Source: Mycobacterium colombiense | Lineage (GTDB): Bacteria > Actinomycetota > Actinomycetes > Mycobacteriales > Mycobacteriaceae | DNA length: 64,000 nt | Reading direction: 5' to 3' | Assembly: GCF_003284975.1 (NCBI RefSeq) | Contig: NZ_QMEU01000005.1 | Coordinates: forward strand, 62,001 to 126,000 | Shown here: positions 16,322 through 24,381 of the stretch, piece after piece | Position numbering within the stretch: position 1 is the stretch's first letter | Layout of the letters: every line of letters begins with the position of its first letter | Notes under the pieces: generated by a model | Seen by the model: the letters and a program-made list of their open reading frames with translations, nothing else | What the model was told of the DNA's origin: nothing | Database searches by the model: none | Translations under genes and position numbers: made by a program

Positions 16322-17422
16322 TTGACCGCGAGTTCCCGGCCCCTTCGGGTCATTCAATGGGCGACCGGCGCCGTGGGCACAGAGATGGTCAAGACGATCC
16401 TCGACCACCGGACCGACCTCGAACTTGTCGGAGCGCGGGTGTACTCCGATTCAAAAGACGGCGTAGACGTGGGCACGCTGGTGGGCCGGAGCCCAGTCGG
16501 CGTCAGCGCAACCACCGACGTCGCGGAGATTCTCGCGATGGACGCCGACGTCGTCCTCTATGCGCCGTCGTTCACGAGCCTCGACGATGTGTGCGCACTC
16601 CTGGAGACGGGCAAGAATGTTGCGACGGTGTCATTCCTTTTCCACCCGCAGCGCATCGTCGACGCCGACCGTCGACGGCTGTTGGCCGCCTGCCACAAGG
16701 GCAACAGCACAATCCACGCCAGCGGCCTCAACCCGGGCAACCTGTCCGGTGTGTTGCCGCTCGCGCTATCCGGTATGAGCCGCTCCATCGATAGATTCAC
16801 TCTGCAGGAGCGTGCCGACTGGTCGCTCTGGGAGAGCACCGAAATAACCTTCGACGGAATGTGGTTCGGACGGCCGATCGAGGACATCACCCCGACGGCC
16901 ACCGAGTTCCTGACGTTCAACACCGCCCTGTTCACCCAGCAGACCTGGTTCATCGCCGACACCTTGAACGCTGCCATCGACGATGTCACAGTCACTGTTG
17001 ACGCGGTGCCGGCCACCAAGGACTTCGAGATCTTCGACCACCAGGTCCGCGCCGGCACGACGGCGGGCCAGCGGTGGAACTTTGTGGGGAACCGTCGCGG
17101 CGAGCCGATCATCGAGTTCGAGACGCTGTGGACGGTCGGCGGCGAGTACCCGGAGCATTGGCCCACACCGGATGACGGCTGGACCCTCACGCTCGAAGGC
17201 GATCCGTCTATGCGCGTGCATTTCTTCTGCTTGGCCAGCTTCTCGCGGCCAGCGCCGGTCGCCGAACACGTGCGGGCCGGGCTCGTGGCCGTCGCGCTGC
17301 AGGTCGTCAACGCCGTACCCGCAATCTGTGCCGCACCAGCGGGTTTCGCCACCATGGCGGATTTGCCACTGATCCGCAGCCACACGGGTTTCGGGGACGG
17401 ACCCATGATCATCACAGATTGA
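16322..17422 (+). CDS. DapB-like / native amine dehydrogenase-related protein (paralogue 3)
   Basis: The 366-residue protein has the Rossmann motif RVIQWATGAVGTEMV, GVDVGTLVG, D-V-V-L-Y, TGKNVATVS, GLNPGN (compare E-P-G-F in paralogue 1) and NAVPAIC near the end. I choose TTG at 16322 because GGAGG lies 11 bases upstream and the Rossmann strand begins a few residues later; GTG at 16262, overlapping the SDR end by 20 bp, is the alternative. It is the last gene of the SDR-SDR operon and ends 39 bp from the convergent SDR gene at 17462. Function is inferred from family and neighbours. Confidence 0.78.
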   Translation: MTASSRPLRVIQWATGAVGTEMVKTILDHRTDLELVGARVYSDSKDGVDVGTLVGRSPVGVSATTDVAEILAMDADVVLYAPSFTSLDDVCALLETGKNVATVSFLFHPQRIVDADRRRLLAACHKGNSTIHASGLNPGNLSGVLPLALSGMSRSIDRFTLQERADWSLWESTEITFDGMWFGRPIEDITPTATEFLTFNTALFTQQTWFIADTLNAAIDDVTVTVDAVPATKDFEIFDHQVRAGTTAGQRWNFVGNRRGEPIIEFETLWTVGGEYPEHWPTPDDGWTLTLEGDPSMRVHFFCLASFSRPAPVAEHVRAGLVAVALQVVNAVPAICAAPAGFATMADLPLIRSHTGFGDGPMIITD

Positions 17423-17461
17423 CGTCAAGGGCGTTTCGCCGAGGGCCGCCGACCGGACCGG

Positions 17462-18403
17462 TCAGGGACTCGCCTGCGACTCGACAGGAGCCGCCGCGAA
17501 AGCACACTCCATTTCGTCAAAGATGCTGCCAGGCACGAATAACCCCGACGGATCGAGAATACGGTCGAGGTTGGCCGCCACGTCCTCGGCGTCGAAGGAA
17601 CCGTCGGCGGCGAACCAGCCACGGGTTACACCGATCTGCAACGCGGCCACCCGGCCACGGAAAGCGCTCAGAACCCGGTGTGTCAGCGTGCAGCTCTCAC
17701 TGGCCAGGTAGGCCACGACCGGTGCCACTTGATCGAGCCTCAGCGTCTCCAGGAAGGCCCGAGCGTCGGCCGTGCGGCCCGCCTCCCCCATCAGTGCCAC
17801 GGCCATCCGCGTGTCGCCCATCGGCATGATGGCGTTGGCGTGTATGTCGTACGCCGCACCCTCGAGCGCCGCGACGTTCATCAACCCGAGCATTCCCGTC
17901 TTGGCCGTGGCGTATCCCGTCAACCCCGGCTGCCCGAAGACCCCCGCGGCGGAGGAAACGAACACCAGTCGGCCGTATCCGGCGTCCCGCATCACCGCGA
18001 AACCCGGTCGGATGACGTGAAAGGCTGCCAACACGTGGTGGCGCAGCAGCGCCTCGAAGCGTTCGGTCGGCCAGTCCGGCAGCGGGTCGTCGTGGATGAT
18101 GCCAGCGTTGGCGACGATCGCGTCTAATCGTCCGAATTCGCGGACGGCCAGGTCGACCGCGTCCTGCCCCCCTTGTTCTGCGCTGGCGTCCGAGGCGCAC
18201 GCCACCGCCTGTCCCCCCGCGGCGCAAATCGCGGCGGCGACGTCATTAGCCGGGCCCGGATCGCCTCCGCTTCCGTCGGTTTCGGCACCGTTGTCGTGGA
18301 CCACCAGAGCGGCTCCGCGACGGGCAAATTCATGGCAATACGCCTCGCCGAGGCCGCGGGCACCGCCGGTCACCAGGACGACGCGATCGGCGAACGAGAT
18401 CAA
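17462..18403 (-). CDS. SDR family oxidoreductase with C-terminal extension
   Basis: The 313-residue protein has VTGGARGLGEA near residues 11-21, NAGI near 99, a catalytic Ser in VFVSSAAG and YATAKTG (Tyr-x3-Lys) near 163. This resembles the dehydrogenase domains of peroxisomal-type multifunctional beta-oxidation enzymes. About 60-80 residues follow the usual end of the fold. The start is TTG at 18403 with a perfect AGGAGG six bases upstream. It is the third gene of the leftward operon P450 - amine dehydrogenase-like - SDR (20739 to 17462), a compact hydroxylate/oxidise/aminate set. Confidence 0.88.
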   Translation of the reverse strand: MISFADRVVLVTGGARGLGEAYCHEFARRGAALVVHDNGAETDGSGGDPGPANDVAAAICAAGGQAVACASDASAEQGGQDAVDLAVREFGRLDAIVANAGIIHDDPLPDWPTERFEALLRHHVLAAFHVIRPGFAVMRDAGYGRLVFVSSAAGVFGQPGLTGYATAKTGMLGLMNVAALEGAAYDIHANAIMPMGDTRMAVALMGEAGRTADARAFLETLRLDQVAPVVAYLASESCTLTHRVLSAFRGRVAALQIGVTRGWFAADGSFDAEDVAANLDRILDPSGLFVPGSIFDEMECAFAAAPVESQASP

Positions 18404-18423
18404 TTTGGGCCTCCTGCGGACAG

Positions 18424-19488
18424 TTATGTCGTGGGGACCGCGCCGCGTTCGGTCCAGTGCGCGGCGAACGGGGTGATCGTCGAAAGATCGTAGAGCCCCG
18501 GCTCAGCCGCGATCACGGCCGGGATTGCGTTGATGGCGTGCATGGCCGTGGCCAGGCATCCTTGCTCGGCGTGATCCTCCTCGTGCGAGCCGATCACGAG
18601 ATGAAAACTCATGTTGGGCTTGCCCTCGAAGGCCACCTGATAACCGATCTCCGTCGGCCACTGCGGCGCCACGTCGTCGGCCATCCTGGTGAGATGCTCT
18701 ACCGCGAGTGTGGTTTCGCCGGACTCGACCAGCACGCCGAAGCGCATCGCCGCGACCGTGCCCGCGGGAATGTCCCCGGCAGCCACCGTTAGGGGCCTCG
18801 GTGTCGTCGCGACTTCCCGGAATCCCTCGACGGAGCGAATCTCGAGCCCGAGGGACTGCGCGAGTATCGTCGCGCTGCCGATCCACGCGCTCGCGGCGTA
18901 GTCGGTGTTGGTCAGCAACGGGGTGGTGTCATCGGGTGCATGCCCGAAGCCCATGGCGTTGAAAATCAAGTCGTGGCTGGCGTACGTCGAGTAGTTCAGC
19001 ACCTCACGAACATTGACCCGGTCGGCGCGCTCGGTGAGCCGGGATAAGATCGGGACCAGCGACTCGCCGACGAAGCCCGGGTAGAGGCCCAGCCCGAGAA
19101 ATGACGAACGGCCAGCACGACATGCATTTTCGATTGCGTCGGCCAGCGATTCGTGCAGCGAGCGGGGATGCACGAACCGGCTGCCGGTGGCCACCACGTT
19201 CTTGCCCGACGCCAAAAGATCGCAGACGTCGGCGAAGCAGCCGGGCGTATCGGTTTCCACCTTGCCCATGTAGAGCACCACATCGGCATCGGTAGCGATG
19301 ACGGCGTCCCGATCGGCAGACGTCAGCACCCCTGCTTCCGCGAACCCGCACAGGGTGCCCGCGTCGAGGCCGGTTTTCGCCTGGTCGTACACGCGCACGG
19401 CGACCAGTTCCAGGTCCGACCGGCCCAACACGTGTCGCAGCGACATCATTCCGGTCACCCCGGTTGCCCATTGGATCACTCGAGTCAT
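18424..19488 (-). CDS. DapB-like / native amine dehydrogenase-related protein (paralogue 4)
   Basis: The 354-residue protein has RVIQWATGVTGMMSL, GLDAGTLCG, D-V-V-L-Y, SGKNVVATG, GLYPGF and NAIPAVIAA. ATG at 19488 is chosen over the TTG at 19497 because GAGG sits 9 bases upstream. It is the middle gene of the P450 - amine dehydrogenase-like - SDR operon, 12 bp after the P450 and 20 bp before the SDR. This makes it the clearest example in the window of an amine dehydrogenase-like gene wired between a hydroxylase and an alcohol dehydrogenase. Enzymatic direction and substrate are not known. Confidence 0.8.
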   Translation of the reverse strand: MTRVIQWATGVTGMMSLRHVLGRSDLELVAVRVYDQAKTGLDAGTLCGFAEAGVLTSADRDAVIATDADVVLYMGKVETDTPGCFADVCDLLASGKNVVATGSRFVHPRSLHESLADAIENACRAGRSSFLGLGLYPGFVGESLVPILSRLTERADRVNVREVLNYSTYASHDLIFNAMGFGHAPDDTTPLLTNTDYAASAWIGSATILAQSLGLEIRSVEGFREVATTPRPLTVAAGDIPAGTVAAMRFGVLVESGETTLAVEHLTRMADDVAPQWPTEIGYQVAFEGKPNMSFHLVIGSHEEDHAEQGCLATAMHAINAIPAVIAAEPGLYDLSTITPFAAHWTERGAVPTT

Positions 19489-19500
19489 ATCAGGCAAACC

Positions 19501-20739
19501 TCAATCCCATACCACGTCCAGCCGCGGCGGCGAACGAAACATCGTGCCGCTCACATAGGGCGGCGGGGCGTCGGGATCGAGCCGCAGGCCTGGAAGTTGG
19601 TCGAAGATCGCGTTGAAGAACTTGGTGCTCTCCAACCGCGCCAAGTGCATCCCCAGGCACAAGTGGGCACCGTGGCCGAACCCGATGTGCGGCTTGCGCT
19701 CGCGGAAGATGTTGAAGGACTCCGGGTCCGGCCAACGCGTCTCGTCATGATTGGCACTACCGAGGTTCACCATCATCGTCGATCCTTTCGGGATCTCGAG
19801 CCCGAAGAATTCGGTGTCGGCGCTGACCTCCCGGATGAAATTCAGCAGCGGCGTCTCCCACCGGATGCCCTCCTCGATCGCCTGTGGCAACAGGCTGCGG
19901 TCAGCGCGCACGGCGTCGAGTTGGTCGGTGTGGGTCAACAGGGCCAGCGCGAGGCTCGCTGTCGATCGCGACGTGGTCTCCGCCCCGGCGGGCAAGAGAT
20001 TGCGCATGAACCCGTAGATCTGCTCGTCCGACATCTTGACGCCGTCGATGTCGGCCTGCGACAAAATGGTCACCATGTCGTCCTTCGGCGACTTGCGCCG
20101 GTCGGCCAGCACGCCGATGAAGTACTCCTTCATCTCCGCCGACGCCTTCAGCGCGGTTTCCATGTCCCCACGAAAGCCGAGCAGATCGATGGCCAGCCGG
20201 TGGAATTCGCCGATATCAGACTCCGGCAACCCGAGCAGTGCTGCAATGACCCGCACCGGGATCGGCATGAAGACTGCTGCGACCAAGTCCGCACGCTTGC
20301 GGTCGCGAATCTTCGCGATCGTGCGATCCACGAGCGGCCCGACGAGTTCGGCGTCCCAGCGTTTCATCGAGGACTTGGCGAACGCGAATTCGTGCAGGCG
20401 GCGATAGACCGCATGTTCGGGCTCCTGCATCTCCAGGATCGTCGGCCCCTGCAGCGGCCGCACCATATCCTCGTAGATGCGGGTGCTGAAAGTGATGTTG
20501 TCAGTGAACACGGCCTTGACGGCGTCGAACGAGTACGCCGTGAACGTCTGCTTGCCGTCGGGCCCGTCACGCGGAACGCCCATCTCCGGCCAGCCGGGGT
20601 GAACGGGCGCCTTTTGACGCAACTCCCGCAGCAGCGGGTACGGGGTCGCGTCGCCGTCGGCGCCCATCCCAGCGTTGAACTTCTCCTGCGCCTCGCGGAT
20701 GCGCTGGTCGATGTCGTCTTTAACCGTCGGCTCCGCCAC
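19501..20739 (-). CDS. Cytochrome P450
   Basis: The 412-residue P450 has the I-helix LPAGAETTSRST (Glu-Thr pair), K-helix EEGIRWE and heme loop FGHGAHLCLGMHLARLE with Cys near 361. It is clearly different from the two FDPFSD-type P450s at the left. GTG at 20739 is taken as start because GAGG lies 6 bases upstream; ATG at 20751 is possible. It is the first gene of a leftward three-gene operon with an amine dehydrogenase-like protein and an SDR. The promoter shares two tandem CAACC dyads with the divergent paralogue 5. Confidence 0.93.
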   Translation of the reverse strand: MAEPTVKDDIDQRIREAQEKFNAGMGADGDATPYPLLRELRQKAPVHPGWPEMGVPRDGPDGKQTFTAYSFDAVKAVFTDNITFSTRIYEDMVRPLQGPTILEMQEPEHAVYRRLHEFAFAKSSMKRWDAELVGPLVDRTIAKIRDRKRADLVAAVFMPIPVRVIAALLGLPESDIGEFHRLAIDLLGFRGDMETALKASAEMKEYFIGVLADRRKSPKDDMVTILSQADIDGVKMSDEQIYGFMRNLLPAGAETTSRSTASLALALLTHTDQLDAVRADRSLLPQAIEEGIRWETPLLNFIREVSADTEFFGLEIPKGSTMMVNLGSANHDETRWPDPESFNIFRERKPHIGFGHGAHLCLGMHLARLESTKFFNAIFDQLPGLRLDPDAPPPYVSGTMFRSPPRLDVVWD

Positions 20740-20759
20740 TCGCCACCTCATCAGCCCAT

Positions 20760-20802
20760 CAACCTACATATTGTCGGTTGCAAAACTACATGATGTAGGT
20801 TG
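20760..20802. promoter_or_regulatory. Two adjacent 21-bp CAACC...GGTTG dyads in a divergent promoter
   Basis: Dyad 1 (20760-20780) is CAACC-T-ACA, five bases, TGT-C-GGTTG apart from small mismatches, and dyad 2 (20782-20802) has the perfect core CTACAT-G-ATGTAG with a GGTTG right end. Their centres are 22 bp apart. The outermost arms CAACCTACAT and ATGTAGGTTG are perfect ten-base inverted repeats. It controls, presumably, the P450 operon (left) and paralogue 5 (right). A third copy is upstream of the tetR gene at 24382. Confidence 0.65.
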
Positions 20803-20853
20803 AATGAACCAGAAGCTTTGCCACATCGCGAAAGCGCAACCTGGAGCGTCCGA

Positions 20854-21927
20854 TTGGTTATTCGAGTCGTGCAGTGGGCGACCGGCGCCGTGGGCCGGGC
20901 CGCCCTGCATGAGCTTATCGAGAATCCCCGTTATCAGCTGGTGGGAGTCCTGGTCTACGACCCGGCGAAAACAGGCCTCGACGCGGGCGCGCTTTGTGGT
21001 CTCCCGCCGACGACCGGCGTGATCGCCACGGCGGACAAGGACGAGATCGTCGCACTGGGCGCCGACGTCGTCGTGCACACGGCCAGCAAGGCACATGCCA
21101 TCGAGACGAACGCCGAGGACATCTGCCGCCTGTTGGCTGCCGGGAGCACCGTCATCACGACCACGTCGTATAACCATTTGCCCAGCTACGGCGCGGAGAC
21201 CGAATCGGCATTCATCGACGCCTGCCGGCAGGGCGGGTCGCGGTTCCACGCCGCGGGCGAGAACCCCGGATTCATGTTCGAGCGACTCGTCGCGACGGTG
21301 ACGGGGCTGAGCAAGACGATCGATCGCATCGATCTCTATGAGGCGACCGACGTTTCGGCCGTGGACAGCCGCCCGATGCTGGTCGACCTCATGGGCATGG
21401 GCAGACCACCGGAAGACGTCAGTGTCGATTCCCCGATCATCAAAAAGCTCGACATGGCCTACCGCCAGGCGCTCAATGCCACGGCCGACGTCTTCGGGAT
21501 CACCTTGTCGCACATCGACGTGGCGGTCGACGCCACCACACTGCCGCATGACATCGAGGTACTCGCCGGCACCATCGAGGCGGGAACGGTTGTCGGACAG
21601 CGATTCTCGTGGGTTGGCCACTGGTCGGGCCGGCCGCTGCTGGCCATTCACGAGGAATGGGTCCTCACCCGCGACCTCCCCCAGTGGGGCATGGCTCCGC
21701 TGGCGCCCGGCGAGAAGGCGCCCCTGATCCGCGCGGTCATCAAAGGTCAGCCGAGCTTCGAACTCCAGCTCGACGTGGGCTTCGATGGCTCGGCCCAACC
21801 CGGTCAGCACGCCATGCCGGGCCACCTGATGATCGCGATGGGCGCGGTTCGCGCGATTCCGTACGTGCTTGCCCAACCGCCCGGCATCGTGACCGCACCG
21901 GTATTCGGGGCCATCCAGCTAGCATGA
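20854..21927 (+). CDS. DapB-like / native amine dehydrogenase-related protein (paralogue 5)
   Basis: The 357-residue protein starts almost at the Rossmann strand: RVVQWATGAVGRAAL, then GLDAGALCG, D-V-V-V-H, GSTVITTTS, GENPGF and RAIPYV. TTG at 20854 has GGAG seven bases upstream; a TTG at 20800 inside the operator is the open-frame alternative. It is divergent from the P450 operon that contains paralogue 4 and shares its operators, so two amine dehydrogenase-like enzymes would be induced together. Its 3' end overlaps the convergent solute-binding protein gene by 9 bp. Confidence 0.78.
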   Translation: MVIRVVQWATGAVGRAALHELIENPRYQLVGVLVYDPAKTGLDAGALCGLPPTTGVIATADKDEIVALGADVVVHTASKAHAIETNAEDICRLLAAGSTVITTTSYNHLPSYGAETESAFIDACRQGGSRFHAAGENPGFMFERLVATVTGLSKTIDRIDLYEATDVSAVDSRPMLVDLMGMGRPPEDVSVDSPIIKKLDMAYRQALNATADVFGITLSHIDVAVDATTLPHDIEVLAGTIEAGTVVGQRFSWVGHWSGRPLLAIHEEWVLTRDLPQWGMAPLAPGEKAPLIRAVIKGQPSFELQLDVGFDGSAQPGQHAMPGHLMIAMGAVRAIPYVLAQPPGIVTAPVFGAIQLA

Positions 21928-23064
21928 GGCGCGCGCGACCGCGCGGGCAATGTGGTTGCTTGGCGCCGCATGGAAGACGTGCGCACTGCCGTCCGGCAGG
22001 ACCCTGCGGGCGACCAGATAATCGGATCCCATCCAGCCCTGCCGGATGAACCGGCCGAACCGCAAGAATGTCCCGGGGGCGCCGCTCGCCGACGGGATCA
22101 GCTTGACCTGCTCGATCCCGTTCTTCACTCCCTCCCCGGTGAGCGGGCGCGCCGCCGCGAGGCCGCGCACGATCACGGTGGCCGCGTCGTGCGACAGCCC
22201 GGGCATGGAGTGTGTGGGCCGACGACCGTATCTGGCCTCGAAGCGGTCCAGGAAGGCCTGACCGACGGCGTTGCGCTCGTCGTAGCTGTCCAGACCGATC
22301 CAGCCGGACAGCTGCCGCCTCCACTCCGCGTTGATATGCGCCATCTCGAAGGCTGTCGTCGTGTACCGCGGGGGGTCCCAGTCCGCCGCCAGCAGCGCGT
22401 CCGTAAACCCCCAGAGGCCGTGCCCAAATCCCACGTGCACCAGAGCGTCGGGGGCGGCTGCGCGCAACGCAGCGACCGCCTCCGACTTATCGGCCTCCAC
22501 CTGGGGAATCGCCACGGTGCCAACAATTTTCAGGCCCGCGGCATCGTAGGCACGCTCGGCGAACGCGAGGTACTCCTTGCCGATCAACGACGACTCGTAG
22601 GCGATGGCGATCCGCGAGCGGCCATCCCCGATCATCACCGCGGCGAGCATAACCGGCTCCTCCGGCATCGAGCCATTGTTCAGCGCGAAGCACCACTCGC
22701 CCAGCGCACCCTCCGACCCCGACAGGGTGACGATCGGAACGCGAGCGGTGGCCTCGACGTGGGAACGCAGCGGCACCACATTGTCCGATACCCACGGGCC
22801 GTAGATGACCAGACAGCCCTCGGCCACCAGCTCGTCGAAGGCCCTCTCCACCGCGGCGTAGGTACCGTTGGGCAAGCCGACCACGTTGCGCAGGCAGAGT
22901 TCGATCGGCCGATCGACCAGCCCGGACGAGACGGCTTCGTCCATCACCAGGCGCAGCGCGTCGAGGCTGTCGTTGTCGGTGTCCCCGGTAGTCGGATAGT
23001 CGTTCAGCAGGCCGACTTTCAGGGGAGCAACCGACCCGTATGCGCGAACCTCATCGTCTGGCAT
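21919..23064 (-). CDS. Type 1 periplasmic-binding-fold protein (LivJ-like ABC substrate-binding), no signal peptide
   Basis: The ~381-residue protein has the type 1 solute-binding fold of the Leu/Ile/Val-binding family: LKVGLLNDYPTTG at the N-terminus, a central YGPWVSDNVVPL segment and IAIAYESSLIGKEY. No hydrophobic signal peptide or lipobox Cys is seen from either start (23064 or the in-frame 23148), and no ABC permease or ATPase genes are near. It may bind an amino- or carboxy-substituted ligand in the cytoplasm, for example as a sensor or chaperone, or the start may be mis-set. Divergent from paralogue 6, with a perfect palindrome in between. Confidence 0.75.
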   Translation of the reverse strand: MPDDEVRAYGSVAPLKVGLLNDYPTTGDTDNDSLDALRLVMDEAVSSGLVDRPIELCLRNVVGLPNGTYAAVERAFDELVAEGCLVIYGPWVSDNVVPLRSHVEATARVPIVTLSGSEGALGEWCFALNNGSMPEEPVMLAAVMIGDGRSRIAIAYESSLIGKEYLAFAERAYDAAGLKIVGTVAIPQVEADKSEAVAALRAAAPDALVHVGFGHGLWGFTDALLAADWDPPRYTTTAFEMAHINAEWRRQLSGWIGLDSYDERNAVGQAFLDRFEARYGRRPTHSMPGLSHDAATVIVRGLAAARPLTGEGVKNGIEQVKLIPSASGAPGTFLRFGRFIRQGWMGSDYLVARRVLPDGSAHVFHAAPSNHIARAVARASC

Positions 23065-23119
23065 AGCGGCAACATACCGGATGAAGGTTGTCCGGGCCGA
23101 TGCCATCCCTTTCCGCGAA

Positions 23120-23139
23120 CCGGAAACGGTGGTTTCCGG
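23120..23139. promoter_or_regulatory. Perfect 8-4-8 palindrome between solute-binding protein and paralogue 6
   Basis: CCGGAAAC-GGTG-GTTTCCGG is a perfect inverted repeat. Its 16-bp core (23122-23137) fits the island consensus G-R-R-A-A-Y, N4, R-T-T-Y-Y-C. It lies 56 bp from the leftward start (23064) and 64 bp from the rightward start (23203). Confidence 0.65.
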
Positions 23140-23202
23140 AACCGGCATATCTGCCCTTTCGGGGGTGTAGCTTGCGAGGGGGGCCGCCCCGAAGGAGACG
23201 CA

Positions 23203-24327
23203 ATGACGCTCGCATCACCGCTGGAATCCCGCGCGCCGGCTGTCGAGAAGAAGTATCGCGTGATCCAGTGGGGCATGGGCAATGTCGGGACGCTGGCGCT
23301 GCGCCACTTCGCCCACAACCCCCTCTACGAAGTCGTCGGAGTGCTCTGCAATCGTCCGGAAAAGGTCGGGAAAGACGCGGGTGAGCTCGTCGGGGTGGCA
23401 CCGATCGGCGTGCTGGCAACCACCGACAAATCCGTCCTGGAGGCCCTCGACGCCGACTGCGTTTTCTATGCACCACTCTGGTCGGACGTCGACGAGATCT
23501 GCCGCCTGCTTCGCGGCGGAAAGAGCGTCGTCGCCTCGGGCGGAGCCTGGTGGCATCGGACCGAGACCAACAGTGCGGACATCGACAAGATCGAAGCGGC
23601 GTGCCAAGACGGCGGAACCTCGTTCCACGGAGGTGGCATCCACCCCGGCTACGCGGCGGATCTGCTCGTCCTGACGCTGGCCCGGATCGTCGGCAAGACC
23701 GACCACATCCACATCTACGAGGCGGTGAACTTCAACAAGGACACGTTGAAGTACTTGGACGAGATGGGCTTCGGAAAAACCCCGGCCGAGTTCGCGAAGG
23801 GCAATCTCTTCCAAGAGGCGTGGACGTTGTTCGCGCAGTCCCTGACCATGGTGGTCGAGGGATTGGGCAAAACGGTGGAGAAGTTCACCACAGATGTGGA
23901 GCTGGGCACGGCAACCCGTGACATCCCCTATGAGGGGACGCCGGACATGGACATGCCGGGCCTAAAGGGTGTGATCAAGGAAGGCACCGTCGCATCCCAA
24001 CACCACCTTTGGACGGCGTGGGTGGACGGCAGGCCGTTCATCACGCTGCACGAGCTCTACTCGTTCATCGAGCACGACGCCATCGACCCGAAGCCTGACT
24101 GGGAGCCGTACTACCACTACCGCGTGGTGATCGAGGGCGATCCGGGAACCGAGTTGATCCTGCGGGGCAGCCAGGAAGCCCGAGAGAACGCGAAGCCCGG
24201 CCACATCGGCTACGCCTGGACGGCGATGGAACCGGTGAACTCTATCCCCGCCATCTGCGACGCCCCACCGGGCTTCAAGTCCCACGCCGACTTAGGCCTC
24301 ATGACCGTCCGCGGGATCGTGCGCTGA
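23203..24327 (+). CDS. DapB-like / native amine dehydrogenase-related protein (paralogue 6)
   Basis: The 374-residue protein has RVIQWGMGNVGTLAL, GKDAGELVG, D-C-V-F-Y, GKSVVASGG, GGIHPGY and NSIPAIC. The glycine motif is G-M-G-N-V-G, distinct from the A-T-G-x-[VT]-G group. ATG at 23203 has GAAGGAG seven bases upstream; the same frame is open back to 21952 but that part is antisense to the solute-binding protein gene. It stands alone between the palindrome and the tetR gene. The W-W-H-R-T-E-T segment near 110-117, where paralogues differ strongly, is probably in the substrate pocket. Confidence 0.8.
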   Translation: MTLASPLESRAPAVEKKYRVIQWGMGNVGTLALRHFAHNPLYEVVGVLCNRPEKVGKDAGELVGVAPIGVLATTDKSVLEALDADCVFYAPLWSDVDEICRLLRGGKSVVASGGAWWHRTETNSADIDKIEAACQDGGTSFHGGGIHPGYAADLLVLTLARIVGKTDHIHIYEAVNFNKDTLKYLDEMGFGKTPAEFAKGNLFQEAWTLFAQSLTMVVEGLGKTVEKFTTDVELGTATRDIPYEGTPDMDMPGLKGVIKEGTVASQHHLWTAWVDGRPFITLHELYSFIEHDAIDPKPDWEPYYHYRVVIEGDPGTELILRGSQEARENAKPGHIGYAWTAMEPVNSIPAICDAPPGFKSHADLGLMTVRGIVR

Positions 24328-24346
24328 GAGAGCACGGGCCGACGCT

Positions 24347-24367
24347 CAACATTCAAGCTGCAGGTTG
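24347..24367. promoter_or_regulatory. CAAC...GGTTG dyad upstream of tetR
   Basis: The 21-bp element begins CAAC and ends AGGTTG. Its reverse strand agrees with dyad 1 at 20760-20780 at 15 of 21 positions. It lies 15 bp before the ATG of the TetR gene, a place suited to autorepression. Confidence 0.45.
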
Positions 24368-24381
24368 CTACGATCGTCGGC

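Noticed and set aside
17443..17461. GACCGG-A-CCGGTC hairpin between convergent genes
   Set aside because: The stem is short, has no T-run, and self-complementary CCGG-rich strings are common in this GC-rich DNA.
21952..23202. Long N-terminal extension of amine dehydrogenase-like paralogue 6
   Set aside because: It is antisense to the solute-binding protein gene and lacks protein features; the ATG at 23203 has a good ribosome site and begins just before the Rossmann motif.
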